Shown one piece after another: positions 61,678-64,000 of a stretch of 64,000 nucleotides of DNA. Source of the stretch: Polynucleobacter sp. Lineage in GTDB: Bacteria; Pseudomonadota; Gammaproteobacteria; Burkholderiales; Burkholderiaceae. Below the pieces are notes generated by a model that worked only from the letters and a program-made list of their open reading frames with translations, did no database searches and had not been told where the DNA came from. The translations under genes and the position numbers were made by a program. Each line of letters starts with the position of its first letter. Positions within the stretch are counted from its first letter, which is position 1. The DNA lies in NCBI GenBank assembly GCA_024642065.1, contig JAHEBW010000045.1, positions 1-64,000 of the forward strand. Reading direction: 5' to 3'.

Positions 61678-62811
61678 ATGCGCATTGGCGTGCCCTTAGA
61701 GACTCAAGCCAACGAAACGCGCGTTGCTGCAACACCTGAAACAGTGAAGAAATTCATTGGTCAAGGTCACACAGTGATCGTTCAAAGTGGTGCAGGCATC
61801 AATAGCAGTCAGCCTGATTCAGCTTATGAAGCTGTCGGCGCTTCCATTGGATCAGCAAGTGATGCACTTGGTGCAGATTTAGTTCTTAAAGTGAGAGCTC
61901 CTAATCCAACTGAATTAGGACAAATGCAAAGTAATGCCGTTTTATTAGGCATGCTTGATCCATTTGATAATGCCAATAATGCAGCGATGGCAGCAAAAGG
62001 CATCACAGCCTTTGCACTTGAAGCTGCTCCACGCACAACACGTGCGCAAAGTTTAGATGTGTTGTCATCACAAGCCAACATTGCAGGCTACAAAGCTGTG
62101 ATGGTTGCTGCTAACGAATATCAGCGCTTTATGCCGATGTTAATGACAGCAGCGGGCACAGTCAAAGCAGCTCGTGTATTGATTTTGGGTGCTGGTGTTG
62201 CGGGCTTACAAGCGATTGCTACAGCAAAGCGTCTTGGCGCAGTCATTGAAGCATCTGATGTTCGTCCTGCCGCAAAAGAACAAATCGAATCCTTAGGAGC
62301 TAAATTTGTTGATGTTCCTTACGAGACAGATGAAGAGCGTGAAATCGCTCAAGGTGTTGGTGGCTATGCTCGCCCAATGCCTGCATCTTGGATGCAACGC
62401 CAAGCCGCTTTAGTAGCTGAAAGAGCTAAGCAAGCGGATATCGTGATTGCAACAGCTTTGATCCCAGGTCGTAAAGCGCCAACTCTTTTACACACAGAAA
62501 CTGTTCAACAGATGAAGCCAGGTTCTGTAGTGATTGACTTAGCTGCTGGTAAAGGTGAAAACGGTGCTGGTAATTGCCCGCTCACTGAAGCCGATAAAGT
62601 TGTTGTAAAGCACGGTGTGAAATTAATCGGCTACACCAACCTAGCCAGCATGGTTGCAGCAGATGCATCTGCTCTTTATGCTCGAAACCTAATGGACTTC
62701 ATGAAATTAATTATTAATCAAGAAGCTCAATTAGCCATTCCGACTGATGACGATATCGTAACGGCCTGCTTGATGTGTCAAAGCGGCCAAGTTATTCGTC
62801 AGAACGCTTAA
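61678..62811 (+). CDS. pntAA: NAD(P) transhydrogenase subunit alpha part 1
   Basis: NAD(H)-binding domain I of the proton-translocating transhydrogenase, which uses the membrane gradient to make NADPH from NADH. Opens MRIGVPLETQANETRVAATP, with ITAFALEAAPRTTRAQSLDV, the Rossmann segment LILGAGVAGLQAIATAKRLG, and IVIATALIPGRKAP. 377 residues. In E. coli domain I and the first membrane helices are one 510-residue protein; here they are split as in Rhodospirillum rubrum. GGGAG precedes the ATG. First gene of pntAA-pntAB-pntB. Confidence 0.95.
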   Translation: MRIGVPLETQANETRVAATPETVKKFIGQGHTVIVQSGAGINSSQPDSAYEAVGASIGSASDALGADLVLKVRAPNPTELGQMQSNAVLLGMLDPFDNANNAAMAAKGITAFALEAAPRTTRAQSLDVLSSQANIAGYKAVMVAANEYQRFMPMLMTAAGTVKAARVLILGAGVAGLQAIATAKRLGAVIEASDVRPAAKEQIESLGAKFVDVPYETDEEREIAQGVGGYARPMPASWMQRQAALVAERAKQADIVIATALIPGRKAPTLLHTETVQQMKPGSVVIDLAAGKGENGAGNCPLTEADKVVVKHGVKLIGYTNLASMVAADASALYARNLMDFMKLIINQEAQLAIPTDDDIVTACLMCQSGQVIRQNA

Positions 62812-62828
62812 GGTCATAAAGGAAAATC

Positions 62829-63143
62829 ATGGACGCTATTAGCCCAACTATCTATAACCTCATTATTTTCGTTCTAGCTATCTACGTGGGTTACCACGTA
62901 GTTTGGAACGTAACTCCAGCACTTCATACGCCACTCATGGCTGTGACCAATGCCATTTCCGCCATCATCATTGTGGGTGCCATGTTGGCAGCTGCTTTGA
63001 CAGAAGGCACGCTCGGCAAATCTATGGGCACTATTGCTGTAGCTTTGGCTGCTGTGAACGTTTTTGGTGGCTTCTTGGTAACAAGACGCATGCTAGAAAT
63101 GTTTAAGAAGAAAGAGAAAAAATCTAAAGGAGAAACAGCATGA
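62829..63143 (+). CDS. pntAB: NAD(P) transhydrogenase subunit alpha part 2
   Basis: Membrane component corresponding to the C-terminal end of E. coli PntA. Three or four hydrophobic helices in 104 residues, with the family sequence GYHVVWNVTPALHTPLMAVT and NAISAIIIVGAMLAA, and a lysine-rich end FKKKEKKSKGETA. It lies 17 nt after pntAA and overlaps pntB by ATGA. The separation from pntAA has a clean stop, ribosome-binding site (AGGAAA) and ATG, so it is a natural gene split and not a frameshift. Confidence 0.93.
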   Translation: MDAISPTIYNLIIFVLAIYVGYHVVWNVTPALHTPLMAVTNAISAIIIVGAMLAAALTEGTLGKSMGTIAVALAAVNVFGGFLVTRRMLEMFKKKEKKSKGETA

Positions 63144-64000
63144 GCTTAAATCTCGTTACGCTTCTCTATTTAGTAGCCTCAATTTGCTTTATCCAGGCTT
63201 TAAAAGGTTTATCACACCCAACCACCTCTATTAAAGGTAATGCCTTTGGTATGGCGGGCATGGCGATCGCTATCGCTACAACGGTAGGTCTTGTGATGAT
63301 GCTAGCCCAACAATCAGCAATCACTGGCATGACTTATGTCTTAGGTGGTTTAGTGATTGGTGGCGGTGCTGGCGCAATCATGGCTAAACGTGTAGAAATG
63401 ACCAAGATGCCAGAGCTAGTTGCCTTCATGCACAGCATGATTGGTTTAGCAGCTGTGTGTATTGCTGTAGCTGCTGTAGCTGAGCCTCATGCATTCGGTA
63501 TCGCTGCAGTTGGTGAACCGATTCCATTTGGTAACCGCTTAGAGTTATTCATCGGTACTTTTGTTGGCGCGATTACATTCTCTGGATCAGTAATTGCTTT
63601 CGGTAAGTTATCTGGCAAATACAAGTTCCGCTTATTCCAAGGCGCGCCAGTTACCTTCCCTGGACAACACTTGTTAAACCTTGCTTTAGCAATTGTGATG
63701 GTTGGTAGTGGTGTGATGTTTGCAATCGCCCCAGGTGCCGAGCCAGCATGGAACTACTTTGTTGTTATGACAGTAGTGGCATTTATCCTAGGCGTATTGA
63801 TCATCATCCCAATTGGTGGCGCTGATATGCCAGTGGTTGTATCGATGCTGAACTCTTACTCTGGTTGGGCTGCTGCAGGTATTGGTTTCTCACTAAACAA
63901 CTCCATGTTGATTGTGGCAGGTTCATTGGTAGGCTCATCAGGCGCGATCTTGTCCTACATTATGTGTAAAGCGATGAATCGCTCATTCTTCAACGTGATC
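63140..64000 (+). CDS. pntB: NAD(P) transhydrogenase subunit beta, N-terminal part (3' end outside window)
   Basis: Membrane domain II and, beyond the window, the NADP(H)-binding domain III of transhydrogenase. The frame is open from the ATG at 63140 to the window end, 287 codons. It begins MSLNLVTLLYLVASICFIQA with KGLSHPTTSIKGNAFGMAGM, then MAKRVEMTKMPELVAFMHSM and the glycine-rich PVVVSMLNSYSGWAAAGIGF, all highly conserved in PntB. AAAGGAG precedes the start, and the ATG overlaps the pntAB stop. E. coli PntB has 462 residues, so about 60 percent is present. Confidence 0.95.
   Translation, partial: MSLNLVTLLYLVASICFIQALKGLSHPTTSIKGNAFGMAGMAIAIATTVGLVMMLAQQSAITGMTYVLGGLVIGGGAGAIMAKRVEMTKMPELVAFMHSMIGLAAVCIAVAAVAEPHAFGIAAVGEPIPFGNRLELFIGTFVGAITFSGSVIAFGKLSGKYKFRLFQGAPVTFPGQHLLNLALAIVMVGSGVMFAIAPGAEPAWNYFVVMTVVAFILGVLIIIPIGGADMPVVVSMLNSYSGWAAAGIGFSLNNSMLIVAGSLVGSSGAILSYIMCKAMNRSFFNVI

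Noticed and set aside
62811-62829. PntA appears broken into two ORFs
   Set aside because: Each part has its own start, ribosome-binding site and stop, and the alpha-1/alpha-2 split of transhydrogenase is well known in alpha- and betaproteobacteria. It is not a frameshift.

Overview
The window is a compact stretch of core chromosome from a betaproteobacterium of the order Burkholderiales. The modest GC content by eye, very short intergenic gaps and the families present suggest a Polynucleobacter-like freshwater organism. Order level is well supported by yajC-secD-secF behind queA-tgt, glcDEF, hemH inside the hrcA-grpE-dnaK-dnaJ cluster, a DUF3579 gene beside argF, and an OxyR with C199/C208 spacing. 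Genus level is inference. I see no rRNA, tRNA, CRISPR array, insertion sequence, prophage or defence island. No gap between genes exceeds about 200 bases.

Layout: 1-3430 (+) holds the end of ileS, then lspA, coaBC and dut. 3427-6080 (-) is clpS-clpA. 6242-6952 (+) is a small lysine-rich secreted protein and a DUF192 protein. 6959-9471 (-) is argF-argG-ppnP. 9579-9887 (+) is DUF3579, followed by a shared terminator and rpsT (-). 10304-15513 (+) is murJ, a SirB1-type protein, mutL and miaA. 15534-16586 (-) is purM. 16645-21869 (+) is an AI-2E-type permease, hda, a HAD hydrolase, pcnB, folK and panB. 21880-27831 (-) is the heat-shock cluster hrcA-hemH-grpE-dnaK-dnaJ. 27878-30453 (+) is nadK-recN. 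30442-33246 (-) is glnE. 33291-39691 (+) is yhdP, a nitrilase-family amidase and tldD. 39726-41012 (+) is an aromatic-rich leader peptide, an attenuator and a DAHP synthase. 41054-41620 (-) is a PduO-type adenosyltransferase. 41677-47100 (+) is glcD-glcE-glcF, a YggS protein and proC. 47114-50958 (-) is recG, oxyR and ubiA. 50991-56398 (+) is queA-tgt-yajC-secD-secF. 56443-59688 (-) is purB-waaA-aroQ. 59768-60376 (+) is a glutathione S-transferase. 60401-61525 (-) is mnmA. 61678-64000 (+) is pntAA-pntAB-pntB, the last cut by the window edge.

Almost every gene is housekeeping, so the most interesting signals are regulatory. The clearest is a 25-codon leader peptide with the run FYFFYFWF directly ahead of the DAHP synthase gene. 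It is followed by mutually exclusive antiterminator and terminator hairpins, a textbook layout for attenuation by aromatic amino acid supply. Second, grpE and dnaK each have their own near-consensus sigma-32 promoter with identical 14-nt spacers, and no CIRCE element is visible near hrcA. Third, two ribosome-binding sites (yggS and yajC) lie in hairpins that ribosomes finishing the upstream gene would open, which suggests translational coupling. Fourth, most convergent gene pairs meet with overlapping stop codons or with a hairpin that includes the end of one gene, a sign of genome compaction.
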